The notes: generated from the letters alone by a model not told the origin. Counted from the first letter of the stretch, positions 10,549 through 19,732 are shown. The stretch: 64,000 bases of DNA from Bradyrhizobium diazoefficiens (GCF_016599855.1 NZ_CP067041.1:1984001-2048000), one strand, 5' to 3'. Numbers and translations are program-made.

Positions 10549-11306
10549 GTGCCCGTGTCCTTCTCCCGTTCGCGCAAGCCATATTCACGCAAACCATGGC
10601 CGAGCGCCACGCGCTCGTCGAATACGAAGCATTCGCCGCGCCAGCGGCTTTGCGCCTCCGGCACCTTTTCCAGGTATCGCAGGATGCCGCCCTTGAGGTG
10701 GTAGACCTCGGCAAAGCCCCGCGCGAGCAGAAGCGCGCTCGCTTTCTCGCAGCGGATGCCGCCGGTGCAGAACATCGCGATACGCCGGTGTTTCGCCGGA
10801 TCGAGCTTCTCGGCGGCAAAATCCTTGAACTGGCCGAAGCTCTTGATATCAGGGTCGACCGCACCCTCGAACGTCCCCATCGCCACCTCGAAGGCATTGC
10901 GGGTATCGAGCACCAGCGTGCCGGGCGCGGAGATCAGCGCGTTCCATTCGCGCGCATCGACATAGGTGCCGACCTGCCGGGTCGGATCGGCGGCCGCATC
11001 GCCAAGCGTGACGATCTCCCTCTTCAGCCGCACCTTGAGCCGACCGAAGGGCATCGCTTCCGCGGTCGAGAACTTCAATTCGAGATCGTTCAGCCTGTCG
11101 CCGAACATATCGCCGTGCGCGAGCTGATGGGCGAAGGCGTCAATCGCCTCGGGCACGCCCGCGATCGTGCCGTTGATGCCTTCCTCGGCCAACAGCACGC
11201 TGCCCTTCAGCGAGAGGTCGGCACAAAAGGCGCGCAGCGGCTCGCGCAGCTCGCGATAATCGGGCAGGGCGGCGAATTGGTAGAAGGCGCAGACCTTGTA
11301 AATCAT
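10545..11306 (-). CDS. trhO: tRNA uridine(34) hydroxylase, rhodanese-like
   Basis: TrhO (YceA family) hydroxylates uridine 34 of certain tRNAs, an oxygen-dependent step toward modified wobble bases. The 253-residue product has an N-terminal acylphosphatase-like part (GSVLLAEEGINGTIAG). A rhodanese domain follows, with the active-site loop FCTGGIRCEKA: Cys180 is the expected catalytic cysteine and Cys186 is also present. The length is normal. It is the first gene of a two-gene unit with slyX, divergent from the gamma-glutamyltransferase gene. Confidence 0.93.
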   Translation of the reverse strand: MIYKVCAFYQFAALPDYRELREPLRAFCADLSLKGSVLLAEEGINGTIAGVPEAIDAFAHQLAHGDMFGDRLNDLELKFSTAEAMPFGRLKVRLKREIVTLGDAAADPTRQVGTYVDAREWNALISAPGTLVLDTRNAFEVAMGTFEGAVDPDIKSFGQFKDFAAEKLDPAKHRRIAMFCTGGIRCEKASALLLARGFAEVYHLKGGILRYLEKVPEAQSRWRGECFVFDERVALGHGLREYGLREREKDTGT

Positions 11307-11510
11307 GGCGCCCGTTTAACAGGCGGCCGGCGTCCGGAAAACCCGCAATGCGCAGGTCTATTCCCAGCGGATGGCAGCCATTCCCTGGTATGCCAGCATT
11401 GCCCGAGCGCGCCGAAATGTGTCATGAAGGCCCGGTTTTTCCGAGAGGCGAGACCCTCACCCAGACTTGGCCTGGCGGCCCAAAAGAGCCCAACGAGAGC
11501 AAGAATTCGC

Positions 11511-13097
11511 ATGAGAAACTTCCATTTCCCCGGCAGGTCCACGGTCCACGCCACCAATGCGATGGTGGCGACCTCGCATCCGCAAGCATCTCTCGCCGCG
11601 ATCGAGGTGCTGCGCGAGGGCGGCACGGCGGTGGACGCGGCGGTGGCGGGGTCGGCCCTACTCGGCGTGATCGAGCCGCAATCGACCGGCATCGGCGGCG
11701 ACTGCTTTGCGCTGATCCAGCCGCGCGGCGCGGGCAAGATTATCGCCTATAACGGCTCCGGCCGCGCACCGAAGGCGGCGAACGCCGACTGGTATATCGA
11801 GCGCAAGATCAATTCCGTGCCGCTGACCTCGGCGCATGCGGTCTCGATCCCCGGCGTGATCGACGCGTTCGCCACCGCGCTGCGCGATCACGGCAAATTC
11901 GGTTTCGACCGGCTGCTCCAGCCAGCGATCAAGGCCGCAGAAGAAGGCTACGTCGTTGCCCCCCGCATCGCGTTCGACTGGAAGAACCAGTTCGAGAAGT
12001 TGAAGAACGGCACCAACACCGTGCGTTACCTTTTGCCGGACGGCAAGCCGCCGGTGGCCGGCGACGTCATCCGCCAGGCCGAGCTCGGCATGACGCTGCG
12101 CGCGATCGCCAAGGACGGCCGTGACGCCTTCTACAAGGGCCCGATCGCGGAGGATATGGTCGAGACGCTGCGCGGAATCGGCGGCCTCCATACGCTCGAC
12201 GATTTCGCCGCGCATACCACCGAGACCACGACGCCGATCGGCACCATGTACAAGGGCTACGATGTCTGGCAGTGCCCGCCGAACGGCCCGGGCCTCACCG
12301 CGCTGTTGATGCTCAACATCCTGTCGCGGTTCGATCTGACCAAGTATGCGCCGCTCAGCATCGAGCGCTTCCATCTCGAGGCCGAAGCCGCCCGCATCGC
12401 CTACATGCACCGCGAGCTGCATGTCGCCGATCCCGACCACATGCAGGTCGAAGTGTCGAAGATTCTCGCCAAGGAATTCTGCGACGAGCACATCGCAAAA
12501 ATCCGCATGGATGGCATGCTCGACCTGCCGAATGTCGCGCCGCCGATGAATCCCTCGACCATCTACATCACGGTTGTGGATAAGGACCGTAACGTCTGCT
12601 CGTTCATCAATTCGATCGCCCATTCCTTCGGCTCGGCGATTGTCTCCAACAAGACCGGCGTGCTGTTCCAGAACCGCGCCGGCGGCTTCCGCATCCAGCC
12701 TGGCCATCCCAATTGCATCGAAGGCGGCAAGCGTCCGCTGCACACGATCATGCCGAGCCTGCTCACCAAGGGTGGCCGCTCCGTGATGCCGTTCGCGGTA
12801 ATGGGCGGCCAGTACCAGCCGGTCGGCCAGACCCACGTCGTGACCAACATCCTCGATTACGGCTGCGACGTGCAGGAGGCGATCGACATGCCGCGTGGCC
12901 TGCACTACGAGGGCCAGTATCAGCTCGAGGACAGCGTGCCCGCCGATATCGTCGAAGGTTTGAAGAAGCTCGGCCATAAGACCACCAGCGTGGTTGGCCC
13001 GCTCGGCGGCGCCCAGGCGATCTGGATCGATTGGGATAAGGGCACGCTGACCGGCGGTTCCGACCCGCGCAAGGATGGCTGCGCGTTGGGCTATTGA
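11511..13097 (+). CDS. Gamma-glutamyltransferase family protein
   Basis: Members cleave gamma-glutamyl bonds (for example in glutathione) after autocatalytic self-cleavage at a threonine. The 528-residue product has the large-subunit features (HATNAMVATSHPQAS, GGTAVDAAVA, STGIGGDCFALI) and a junction, NPSTIYITVVDKDRN, that puts the nucleophile at Thr350. The small subunit keeps a GG motif (VMGGQYQPVGQTHVV). There is no signal peptide, so it is probably cytoplasmic. It could also be one of the related hydrolases rather than a true glutathione enzyme. The frame is open upstream to 10596, but homology starts at the ATG at 11511. A hairpin follows at 13141. Confidence 0.9.
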   Translation: MRNFHFPGRSTVHATNAMVATSHPQASLAAIEVLREGGTAVDAAVAGSALLGVIEPQSTGIGGDCFALIQPRGAGKIIAYNGSGRAPKAANADWYIERKINSVPLTSAHAVSIPGVIDAFATALRDHGKFGFDRLLQPAIKAAEEGYVVAPRIAFDWKNQFEKLKNGTNTVRYLLPDGKPPVAGDVIRQAELGMTLRAIAKDGRDAFYKGPIAEDMVETLRGIGGLHTLDDFAAHTTETTTPIGTMYKGYDVWQCPPNGPGLTALLMLNILSRFDLTKYAPLSIERFHLEAEAARIAYMHRELHVADPDHMQVEVSKILAKEFCDEHIAKIRMDGMLDLPNVAPPMNPSTIYITVVDKDRNVCSFINSIAHSFGSAIVSNKTGVLFQNRAGGFRIQPGHPNCIEGGKRPLHTIMPSLLTKGGRSVMPFAVMGGQYQPVGQTHVVTNILDYGCDVQEAIDMPRGLHYEGQYQLEDSVPADIVEGLKKLGHKTTSVVGPLGGAQAIWIDWDKGTLTGGSDPRKDGCALGY

Positions 13098-13140
13098 TCC
13101 CCTCGCGAGGTTCCCCGCGCAAGATCAGGAAAAGTTGACG

Positions 13141-13176
13141 AAGGGCGGTGCGGCGCAGGCTGCGCCGCCCTTTCTC
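13141..13176 (+). terminator. Hairpin after the gamma-glutamyltransferase gene
   Basis: An inner stem, CGGCGCA (13151-13157) with TGCGCCG (13161-13167), is extended by outer AAGGG/CCCTT pairing and followed by TTTCTC. The stem has a bulge on the left side, so it is less certain than the perfect hairpins elsewhere. Confidence 0.6.
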
Positions 13177-13266
13177 GTTCGGAACTGCGCACATCGCTCC
13201 AAGTTAAGGGGCGATGAGCGGTGCAGACGTGCGCTGCTTCCAGCAGATCAGCGGCGGAGGCCGTCC

Positions 13267-13881
13267 ATGTCCCACAATTCAAGTTCCCGACCATCCGGAT
13301 TCGACCGCCGCGCTTTCATGGCGGGCGCTGCAGGCAGCGCGCTCGTTCCGATCACGGCGCGCGCGGCTGCACAGGATGCGCGCGCGCCAGTTGCTCAGGA
13401 TCCGGCGCTTCCTGTCGAGGTGACGCTGCGGGTGAATGGCCAGGACAAGCGCCTGAGCCTCGACGCGCGCACCACGGTGCTGGACGCGTTGCGTGAACAC
13501 CTCAAGCTCACCGGCAGCAAAAAAGGCTGTGACCATGGCCAGTGCGGTGCCTGCACGGTGTTGATCGGCGACCGGCGCGTCGTCTCCTGCCTGACGCTTG
13601 CGCTGGCGGCCGAAGGTCAGGAGATCACGACCATCGAAGGTTTGGCAACGAACGAGCATCTGCATCCGATGCAGCAGGCCTTTGTCGATAACGATGCCTT
13701 CCAATGCGGCTATTGCACGCCCGGCCAGATCATGTCCGCGATTGCCTGCGTGAAGGAGGGGCACGCGAGCACCGATGCGGACATCCGCGAGTACATGAGC
13801 GGTAACATCTGCCGCTGCGCCGCCTATCCAAATATCGTCGCCGCCGTGAAGCAGGCCGCCCCCGAGATCATGAAAGGCTAG
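13267..13881 (+). CDS. paoA: Aldehyde oxidoreductase, 2Fe-2S subunit (PaoA type)
   Basis: This is the iron-sulfur subunit of a xanthine-oxidase-family molybdoenzyme that oxidises aldehydes to acids. The 204-residue product has a Tat-type signal (DRRAFMAGAAGSALV), so the complex is likely exported folded to the periplasm. A ferredoxin-like cluster uses Cys88, Cys93, Cys96 and Cys108, and the second 2Fe-2S cluster uses Cys147, Cys150, Cys182 and Cys184. A GGAGG six bases before the ATG fixes the start. It is the first gene of a tight three-gene operon, four bases before the FAD subunit. The name rests on similarity to E. coli PaoABC; the substrate is inferred. Confidence 0.93.
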   Translation: MSHNSSSRPSGFDRRAFMAGAAGSALVPITARAAAQDARAPVAQDPALPVEVTLRVNGQDKRLSLDARTTVLDALREHLKLTGSKKGCDHGQCGACTVLIGDRRVVSCLTLALAAEGQEITTIEGLATNEHLHPMQQAFVDNDAFQCGYCTPGQIMSAIACVKEGHASTDADIREYMSGNICRCAAYPNIVAAVKQAAPEIMKG

Positions 13882-13885
13882 GCGC

Positions 13886-14902
13886 ATGCGATCGTTCTTC
13901 TATCAGAGGGCAACAGACCCGAACATGGCCGTTCAGGCGCTCAGCGCCGCCGCGGCCGCCAACAATCCGCTGACGCAGGCCACGGCACAGCCGCTGGCCG
14001 GCGGCACCACGCTGATCGACTTGATGAAGCTCGACGTCATGCGGCCCGCGACGATCGTCGATATTAACCCGTTGGCGCCGGGCTGGTCGGCCATCTCGCC
14101 TGGCAGCGAGAACCTGCGTCTCGGTGCGCTCGCCAAGATGTCGGACGTCGCCGCGCATGACGAGATCCAACGCAACTATCCGGTCATCGCCGATTCCCTG
14201 AAGCTCGCGGCCAGCGCCCAGCTGCGCAATATGGCGACGCTTGGCGGCAACGTGATGCAGCGGACCCGCTGCAACTATTTCCGCGACGTCTCCTACGAGA
14301 ACTGCAACAAGCGCAATCCCGGCTCCGGCTGTGCCGCGATGGATGGTGTCAATCGCATGCACGCCGTGCTGGGCACTTCCGACCAGTGCATCGCGACCTA
14401 TCCCGGCGATTTCGCCCAGGCGCTGATCGCGCTGGACGCCATGGTCGAGGTGACCGGCAGGTCCGGGACCCGCAGCATGCCGTTCGCCGAGCTGCACAAG
14501 GCACCCGGCAATACGCCCGATATCGAGACCACGCTTCAACCGGGTGAACTGATTTCCGCCTTCGTCATTCCTGGCCGCTGGCCACGCTCCGTTTACCTGA
14601 AAGCGCGCGACCGGCAGTCGTATGAATTCGCGCTGTCCTCAGCCGCCGTGGCGCTCGATGTCCAGGACGGCACGATCCGCGACGCGCGTGTCGCGCTCGG
14701 CGGTGTGGCCACGGTACCGTGGCGTGCGCGCGAGGCGGAAGCGCTGCTGAGGGGACAAAAGTTCGATGACGGTCTGGCGCAGCGTGCCGCCGATGCCGCC
14801 TTTGCGGACGCCCGCGGACGGCGGCACAACAGCTTCAAGATCGGGCTCGGCAAGCGCGTGGTGGCGCGCGCGCTCCAGCAGGCCGTAACGATGGAGATTT
14901 GA
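13886..14902 (+). CDS. paoB: Aldehyde oxidoreductase, FAD subunit with 4Fe-4S cluster (PaoB type)
   Basis: This 338-residue subunit carries FAD and passes electrons from the iron-sulfur subunit onward. The N-terminal half has the CO-dehydrogenase-flavoprotein fold signature (PLAGGTTLIDLMK, TLGGNVMQRTRC). Four cysteines (129, 140, 149, 168) form the extra 4Fe-4S site that marks the PaoB branch. It has no signal peptide, which is normal because the Tat signal on PaoA carries the whole complex. It lies between paoA and paoC with almost no spacing. Confidence 0.93.
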   Translation: MRSFFYQRATDPNMAVQALSAAAAANNPLTQATAQPLAGGTTLIDLMKLDVMRPATIVDINPLAPGWSAISPGSENLRLGALAKMSDVAAHDEIQRNYPVIADSLKLAASAQLRNMATLGGNVMQRTRCNYFRDVSYENCNKRNPGSGCAAMDGVNRMHAVLGTSDQCIATYPGDFAQALIALDAMVEVTGRSGTRSMPFAELHKAPGNTPDIETTLQPGELISAFVIPGRWPRSVYLKARDRQSYEFALSSAAVALDVQDGTIRDARVALGGVATVPWRAREAEALLRGQKFDDGLAQRAADAAFADARGRRHNSFKIGLGKRVVARALQQAVTMEI

Positions 14903-14904
14903 CC

Positions 14905-17196
14905 ATGACCGCAGCTGCTCCCGAGCCGAAGGCGAATATGGGCCAGCCCGTGCCGCGCTATGACGCCTCTGCAAAAGTCACCGGGCGCGCGACCTACGCG
15001 TCCGACATGCCGCTGGACAATCCGGCCTATGCGTTCCTCGTGACCAGTGCGATCGCTAAGGGTCGAATCAACAGTTTTGATCTGGACGATGCCAAGCGTG
15101 TTCGTGGTGTGATCGATCTCGTCACGCACCAGAATGCACCGAAGCTGAAGGAGTCAAAACTCTTCAGCAATGGCGGCTATGCCGGGACTACGATCCAGCC
15201 ACTGAAATCACCCGATATTGCCCATGATGGCGAGATTATCGCTGTCGTCGTTGCAGAGAGCTACGAGGCTGCGCGTGAGGCTGCCAACCGCGTCAAGGTG
15301 AGCTACACGGCCGAGGTCCCGAGCGCGAGCTTCGACTCGCCGGGGACGACGAAAGCTGCCGCGAAAGGGCAGAACACGCAGTTCAAGGAGGACCCGCAAG
15401 TTGGCGATTTCGCCAAGGCGTTCGACGAGGCCGAGGTCAAGCTCATCGCGTCCTACGATACGCCGACACAGCATCATAATCCGATGGAGCTGTTCTCGAC
15501 CAGCTGCGTCTGGATGGGCGACGATCTCGTCATCTATGAGCCCAGCCAATACGTCTATGGCCTGAAGAACGGCGTCGCCGAGCAGCTCGGCATCGACGCC
15601 GACAAGGTGAGGGTGGTCAATCCTTATGTCGGCGGTGCTTTTGGCTCGCGCGGCTCGATGACGCCGCGCACTGCGATCATCGCAGGCATTGCCAAGCGGC
15701 TGAACCGACCGATCAAGCTGGTCCCGACGCGCGACCAGGGGTTTACCATCGCGACCTATCGCGCCGAGACGCACCATGAGATCAAGCTTGGCGCGAGCCG
15801 GGACGGCAAGCTAGTCGCGCTCAGGCACGAGGGTGCCGAAGTCTCCTCGCGCGCCGATCCCTATTGCGTTGGTGGCACCAAGACCACGACCCGGCTTTAT
15901 GCGTGCCCCAATGTCGACAGCCTTGTATCGATCGTGCGCGCCGACCGCAACACGCCGGGCTTCATGCGCTCGCCGCCGGAAGTGCCGTATCTGTTCGCGC
16001 TGGAGAGCGCGATGGACGAGCTCGCGGTCAAGCTCAACATGGATCCGGTCGAGCTCCGCCGCGTCAACGATACGACCAATGAGCCGATCGGCGGAAAGCC
16101 TTATACGTCGCGGTCGCTGATGGCGTGTTTCGACGAAGCCGCAAAGGCCTTCGGCTGGGCGCAGCGCTCGGCCGCGCCGAAATCGATGTCCGATGGCGAC
16201 TGGCTGATCGGCTATGGCTGTGCCGCCACTTGCTACCCGACACAAATGGCGCCCTCGGCGGCGCGCGTGCGCCTCCAGCGCGATGGCCGTACCCGCGTCG
16301 AGATCGCGGGCCACGAAATCGGCACCGGCGCCTACACTATCATCGCCCAGACCGCGGCCGAGCGGCTCGGCGTTCCCTTGGAGAAGGTCTCCGTCTTTAT
16401 CGGCGACAGCGACCTGCCGCCGGCGCCGGTCGCGGGCGGCTCCAATTCGACGGCCAGCACTTGTTCGGCGGTCATGATGGTATGTGACCAGGTCCGTCAG
16501 AGATTGTTCAAGGCGGTGATGCCGAGCGAAAATCTCGCTGACAAGGCCAAGGAAACCGTCGGCATCGGCCAGACGCCAGCGACGCAGGCCGTGAAGAGTG
16601 ACCGTCCGCTTGATCTGGAGAAGGCATTCGACGCGCTTGGCGTCGGCGTCGTCGAGGAATATGGCGAGTGGAAGCCGGAGGGCGCGCCGCTGGATTCCTT
16701 CAAGGGCATGCACAGCGGCCACGCGCGGCTGGTCGGCGGCGCCGCGATGAAGGACAAGATCGCCTATGCTTTCGGTGCGGAGTTTGTCGAGGTGCGGGTC
16801 AATCGCTTCACCCACGAGATCCGGGCGCCGCGCCTGGTCGGCGCCTTCGCGGCCGGTCGCATCATGAATCCGCGCACGGCGCGCAGCCAGCTGATGGGTG
16901 GCTTGATCTGGGGCATGTCCTCGGCTCTGCTGGAGGCTACCGAGGTCGACGAGCGCACGGCGCGCTACGTCAACGACAATCTTGCCGATTATCTCGTGCC
17001 TGTGAACGCGGATGTACCCGGCGTCGAGGTGCTTCTGCTCTCCGAGCAGGACGATCACATCAACCCCGCTGGCGCGAAGGGGCTGGGCGAACTCGCCAAC
17101 GTCGGCACCAATGCGGCGATCTGCAACGCGATCTATCATGCCACCGGCCAGCGCATCCGCAAGCTGCCGGTGCGGCTGGAAAATATCGAGGTCTGA
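14905..17196 (+). CDS. paoC: Aldehyde oxidoreductase, molybdenum cofactor subunit (PaoC type)
   Basis: This 763-residue subunit holds the molybdopterin cytosine dinucleotide and the substrate site. It has the usual N-terminal RYDASAKVTGRATYASD segment, a cofactor-binding GGAFGSRG motif, a second QTAAERLGVP region and the catalytic glutamate in GAKGLGELANVG (Glu729). The ATG at 14905 follows the paoB stop by two bases, with GGAG eight bases upstream; an upstream TTG at 14899 is less likely. No PaoD-type chaperone gene follows, although the E. coli enzyme needs one for cofactor insertion. That gene is presumably elsewhere. Confidence 0.93.
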   Translation: MTAAAPEPKANMGQPVPRYDASAKVTGRATYASDMPLDNPAYAFLVTSAIAKGRINSFDLDDAKRVRGVIDLVTHQNAPKLKESKLFSNGGYAGTTIQPLKSPDIAHDGEIIAVVVAESYEAAREAANRVKVSYTAEVPSASFDSPGTTKAAAKGQNTQFKEDPQVGDFAKAFDEAEVKLIASYDTPTQHHNPMELFSTSCVWMGDDLVIYEPSQYVYGLKNGVAEQLGIDADKVRVVNPYVGGAFGSRGSMTPRTAIIAGIAKRLNRPIKLVPTRDQGFTIATYRAETHHEIKLGASRDGKLVALRHEGAEVSSRADPYCVGGTKTTTRLYACPNVDSLVSIVRADRNTPGFMRSPPEVPYLFALESAMDELAVKLNMDPVELRRVNDTTNEPIGGKPYTSRSLMACFDEAAKAFGWAQRSAAPKSMSDGDWLIGYGCAATCYPTQMAPSAARVRLQRDGRTRVEIAGHEIGTGAYTIIAQTAAERLGVPLEKVSVFIGDSDLPPAPVAGGSNSTASTCSAVMMVCDQVRQRLFKAVMPSENLADKAKETVGIGQTPATQAVKSDRPLDLEKAFDALGVGVVEEYGEWKPEGAPLDSFKGMHSGHARLVGGAAMKDKIAYAFGAEFVEVRVNRFTHEIRAPRLVGAFAAGRIMNPRTARSQLMGGLIWGMSSALLEATEVDERTARYVNDNLADYLVPVNADVPGVEVLLLSEQDDHINPAGAKGLGELANVGTNAAICNAIYHATGQRIRKLPVRLENIEV

Positions 17197-17256
17197 GGGG
17201 TGGAAACACCGGTCACGTTGCGCTAGACACCTCCCGCCTCAAACCGAAGGTGTCTT

Positions 17257-17721
17257 ATGCAGCGTTTCCAGCGCATGCTCCTCGCCATCACGTCGACAGT
17301 CGCGATCACATTGATCGGTGGCGTATCGACATTCGTTTCCACCACGGCCTCGGCCCAGACCGCAGGAAAGACCATGACCACAGCTTCAGGCTTGCAGATC
17401 ACCGATAGCGTCGTCGGCAGCGGCGCGTCGCCGAAGCCCGGCCAGATTTGCGTGATGCATTACACCGGCTGGCTCTACGAGAACGGCCAGAAGGGCAAGA
17501 AATTCGATTCCTCCGTCGATCGCAACGAGCCGTTTGAATTCCCGATCGGCAAGGGCCGCGTCATCGCCGGCTGGGACGAGGGCGTTGCGTCGATGAAGGT
17601 CGGCGGCAAGCGCACGCTGATCATCCCGCCGCAACTCGGCTATGGCGCGCGCGGCGCCGGCGGCGTGATCCCGCCGAACGCGACGCTGATGTTCGATGTG
17701 GAATTGCTCGGCGTCAAATAG
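17257..17721 (+). CDS. Exported FKBP-type peptidyl-prolyl isomerase
   Basis: This 154-residue protein has an N-terminal signal peptide (hydrophobic core from about residue 8, probable cleavage after ASA near residue 33) and then one FKBP domain. Landmarks are GQICVMHYTGWL, KKFDSSVDRNEPFEFPIG, VIAGWDEG and IIPPQLGYGARG, covering the expected active-site residues. It should assist proline isomerisation and folding in the periplasm. It lies 60 bases after paoC on the same strand but probably has its own promoter, and a strong terminator follows. Confidence 0.93.
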   Translation: MQRFQRMLLAITSTVAITLIGGVSTFVSTTASAQTAGKTMTTASGLQITDSVVGSGASPKPGQICVMHYTGWLYENGQKGKKFDSSVDRNEPFEFPIGKGRVIAGWDEGVASMKVGGKRTLIIPPQLGYGARGAGGVIPPNATLMFDVELLGVK

Positions 17722-17733
17722 ACTCGCAAACAA

Positions 17734-17760
17734 AAAGACCGGCCCTGAGGCCGGTCTTTT
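17734..17760. terminator. Bidirectional Rho-independent terminator
   Basis: An 11-bp stem (AAAGACCGGCC, loop CTGA, GGCCGGTCTTT) has A-rich and T-rich flanks on the two sides. It lies between the convergent FKBP and CsbD genes and can end transcription from both directions. Confidence 0.9.
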
Positions 17761-17780
17761 CACTTTCAATCTTAGCTGCG

Positions 17781-17999
17781 CTATTCTGTCGTGCGCTTTG
17801 CAGCCGCCGCAGCGCGATCGATGGCTTCCTTCGCGGCGTCCTTGGCGTCGCCCGTGGCCTTCTGGCCCTTGCCCTTCACCTCCTGGACCGCGCCTTCACC
17901 CTGCAGACGCTCGGAACCGGTGGCTTCGCCGATACCCTGCTTGGCCTTGCCGACCGCCTCGTTGGCATTGCCCTTGATCTTGTCGCTCGTGCTACCCAT
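17781..17999 (-). CDS. CsbD family small stress protein
   Basis: This 72-residue hydrophilic protein rich in Gly, Ala, Lys and Glu starts [20 protein letters not shown], the typical CsbD opening, and repeats the K-G-x-x-E-A-x-G pattern. CsbD-like proteins accumulate under general stress, but their biochemical function is unknown. The start at 17999 has GGAGAG upstream; the longer open frame back to 18122 has no support. It is convergent with the FKBP gene. Confidence 0.92.
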   Translation of the reverse strand: MGSTSDKIKGNANEAVGKAKQGIGEATGSERLQGEGAVQEVKGKGQKATGDAKDAAKEAIDRAAAAAKRTTE

Positions 18000-18127
18000 G
18001 GAAACTCTCCTTCCAGATTGCTTGAAATAACAACACTGGGCGCCGATGAGAGTTCCGATTTTGGTGTGGCTTGCGGTCGCGGCATTGGTTAGTTTCGCGC
18101 GCACAGAACCAACAGAAAGCAAGAACT

Positions 18128-18643
18128 ATGACCGGCCATGACCACACGCATTCCCACCATGACCACGATCATCACGATGACCGCTGGAAACATGACGGCG
18201 TGCGCGTCATTCCCGGCAATCAGCTCGATACCAATGTTCCGTCGACAGCAGGCATGGACCGTGCGGCCGCCATCAATTTCGCCCGCGTCGGCGCACAGAA
18301 ATTGTGGGCGGGTACCGTCAGCATCAAGCCGGACGCCAAGACCGGCGCGCATCATCACGGCCATCTGGAAAGCATCATCTATGTGGTGAAAGGCAAGGCG
18401 CGGATGCGTTGGGGCGAGAGCCTGCAATTCACGGCCGAGGCCGGCCCCGGCGACTTCATTTTCGTGCCGCCCTACGTGCCGCACCAGGAGATCAATGCTA
18501 GCGCCGACGAGGTGCTGGAATGCGTGCTGGTGCGCAGCGACGGCGAGGCGGTCGCGATCAATCTCGATATCGAGCCGGTCGAGAAGCCCGAGACCGTGCT
18601 GTGGGTCGATCCGGTGCATCGGGATCCGAACGAGAAGAAGTAA
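18128..18643 (+). CDS. Cupin-domain protein with His-rich N-terminus
   Basis: This 171-residue protein has a single cupin barrel: the first cupin motif reads GAHHHGHLESIIYVVKGKARMRWGE and the second is around PGDFIFVPPYVPHQEIN. These would supply the metal-binding histidines and glutamate. The first ~20 residues are strikingly histidine-rich (HDHTHSHHDHDHH), which suggests metal binding beyond the cupin site. It has no signal peptide. The ribosome site before the ATG at 18128 is weak. The enzymatic or regulatory role is not known. Confidence 0.85.
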   Translation: MTGHDHTHSHHDHDHHDDRWKHDGVRVIPGNQLDTNVPSTAGMDRAAAINFARVGAQKLWAGTVSIKPDAKTGAHHHGHLESIIYVVKGKARMRWGESLQFTAEAGPGDFIFVPPYVPHQEINASADEVLECVLVRSDGEAVAINLDIEPVEKPETVLWVDPVHRDPNEKK

Positions 18644-18772
18644 AGGCCAAGGGCCGCGCAGGCATCGGTGCGATAGAACCCCGCAGCCGGAAGCCGGAAA
18701 AATAATTCGGAAGCCGTGTCGGATGGCGGTCCGGCCGTCCGTCCTTGGGCAGACCCGCCCAAGGAGTTTCCG

Positions 18773-19201
18773 ATGCCCAGGATGATTTTCCTCAATCTAC
18801 CAGTGACCGACCTCAAGCGCGCGACCGCCTTTTATGAGGCGATCGGCGCGACCAGGAACCCGCAATTCAGCGACGACACGGCAAGCTGCATGGCCTTTTC
18901 CGAGACCATCTGCGCGATGCTGACGACCCACGCCAAATTCCGTCAGTTCACGCCGAAGCCGATCGCCGACGCAAAGACCTCGAACCAGGCGCTGTTCTGC
19001 CTGTCCGCCGACAGCCGCAACGAGGTCGATGATATCGTCGCCAAGGCCGAGGCAGCGGGCGGGGTGGCCGATCCCAGCCCGAAGGACGAATACAGTTTCA
19101 TGTACGGCCGCAGCTTTGAAGATCCGGATGGTCATATGTGGGGTGTGAACTGGCTGGACATGGCAGCCGTCCCTTCGCAACCCGCTATGGCGACGGCCTG
19201 A
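18773..19201 (+). CDS. VOC-fold (glyoxalase/bleomycin-resistance-like) protein
   Basis: This 142-residue protein has two half-modules of the vicinal-oxygen-chelate fold. One begins MIFLNLPVTDLKRATAFYEAIG, and the other ends in FEDPDGHMWGVNWLD, the usual DPDGH strand. Family members bind a metal and act on varied small substrates, so no specific reaction can be assigned. AAGGAG seven bases before the ATG fixes the start. The next gene, 26 bases on, has a related fold, so the two may be co-transcribed. Confidence 0.88.
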   Translation: MPRMIFLNLPVTDLKRATAFYEAIGATRNPQFSDDTASCMAFSETICAMLTTHAKFRQFTPKPIADAKTSNQALFCLSADSRNEVDDIVAKAEAAGGVADPSPKDEYSFMYGRSFEDPDGHMWGVNWLDMAAVPSQPAMATA

Positions 19202-19227
19202 TTTAAGGCTGAAGAGGAGCATTCAAG

Positions 19228-19716
19228 ATGTCCAAGCTCGTGCCCTGCATGTGGTTCAATGGCGATGCCGAGGACGCCGCAAAATTCTATGTCTCGCTCG
19301 TGCCGAATTCGGCAATCACGCACGTTCAGCACAACGTTGCGAACAATCCGTCCGGCAAGGAGGGGTCCGTGCTCGTGGTCGAGTTCACGGTGGCCGGGCA
19401 GCCCCTGGTCGCGCTCAACGGCGGCATGAAGATGGATTACACGCACGCGATCTCGCTGATGATCCATTGCGACGACCAGGCCCAGGTCGACAGCGTCTGG
19501 AACGCGTTCCTGGCCCATGGCGGCAAGGAGCAGCAGTGCGGCTGGATCTATGACCGCTACGGTGTGTCCTGGCAGGTGGTGCCGAAGGTGATGTTCGAGA
19601 TTCTCTCGAGCCCCGACAAGGCGGCGGCCGCACGCGCAATGCAGGCCATGATGAAGATGGTCAAGCTCGACGTGGACGTCTTGCGGCGCGCGTTCGAGGG
19701 CAAGTCGGCGGCGTGA
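19228..19716 (+). CDS. VOC-fold protein of the PhnB/3-demethylubiquinone-methyltransferase-like type
   Basis: This 162-residue protein begins KLVPCMWFNGDAEDAAKFYVSLVPNS, the standard opening of the PhnB-like VOC group. It continues with GQPLVALNGG and DRYGVSWQVVPKV. These are often annotated as 3-demethylubiquinone-9 methyltransferase on weak grounds; no methyltransferase motif is present. A GAGGAG upstream of the ATG supports the start. The reaction is unknown. Confidence 0.88.
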   Translation: MSKLVPCMWFNGDAEDAAKFYVSLVPNSAITHVQHNVANNPSGKEGSVLVVEFTVAGQPLVALNGGMKMDYTHAISLMIHCDDQAQVDSVWNAFLAHGGKEQQCGWIYDRYGVSWQVVPKVMFEILSSPDKAAAARAMQAMMKMVKLDVDVLRRAFEGKSAA

Positions 19717-19732
19717 CGGCAACGGAGGTGCC

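Noticed and set aside
10596..11510. Long N-terminal extension of the gamma-glutamyltransferase frame
   Set aside because: It runs antisense through trhO and lacks homology to the family; the ATG at 11511 matches the usual N-terminus.
11658..12977. 439-codon open frame opposite the gamma-glutamyltransferase gene
   Set aside because: Composition is that of an antisense shadow; the plus-strand gene has clear catalytic motifs.
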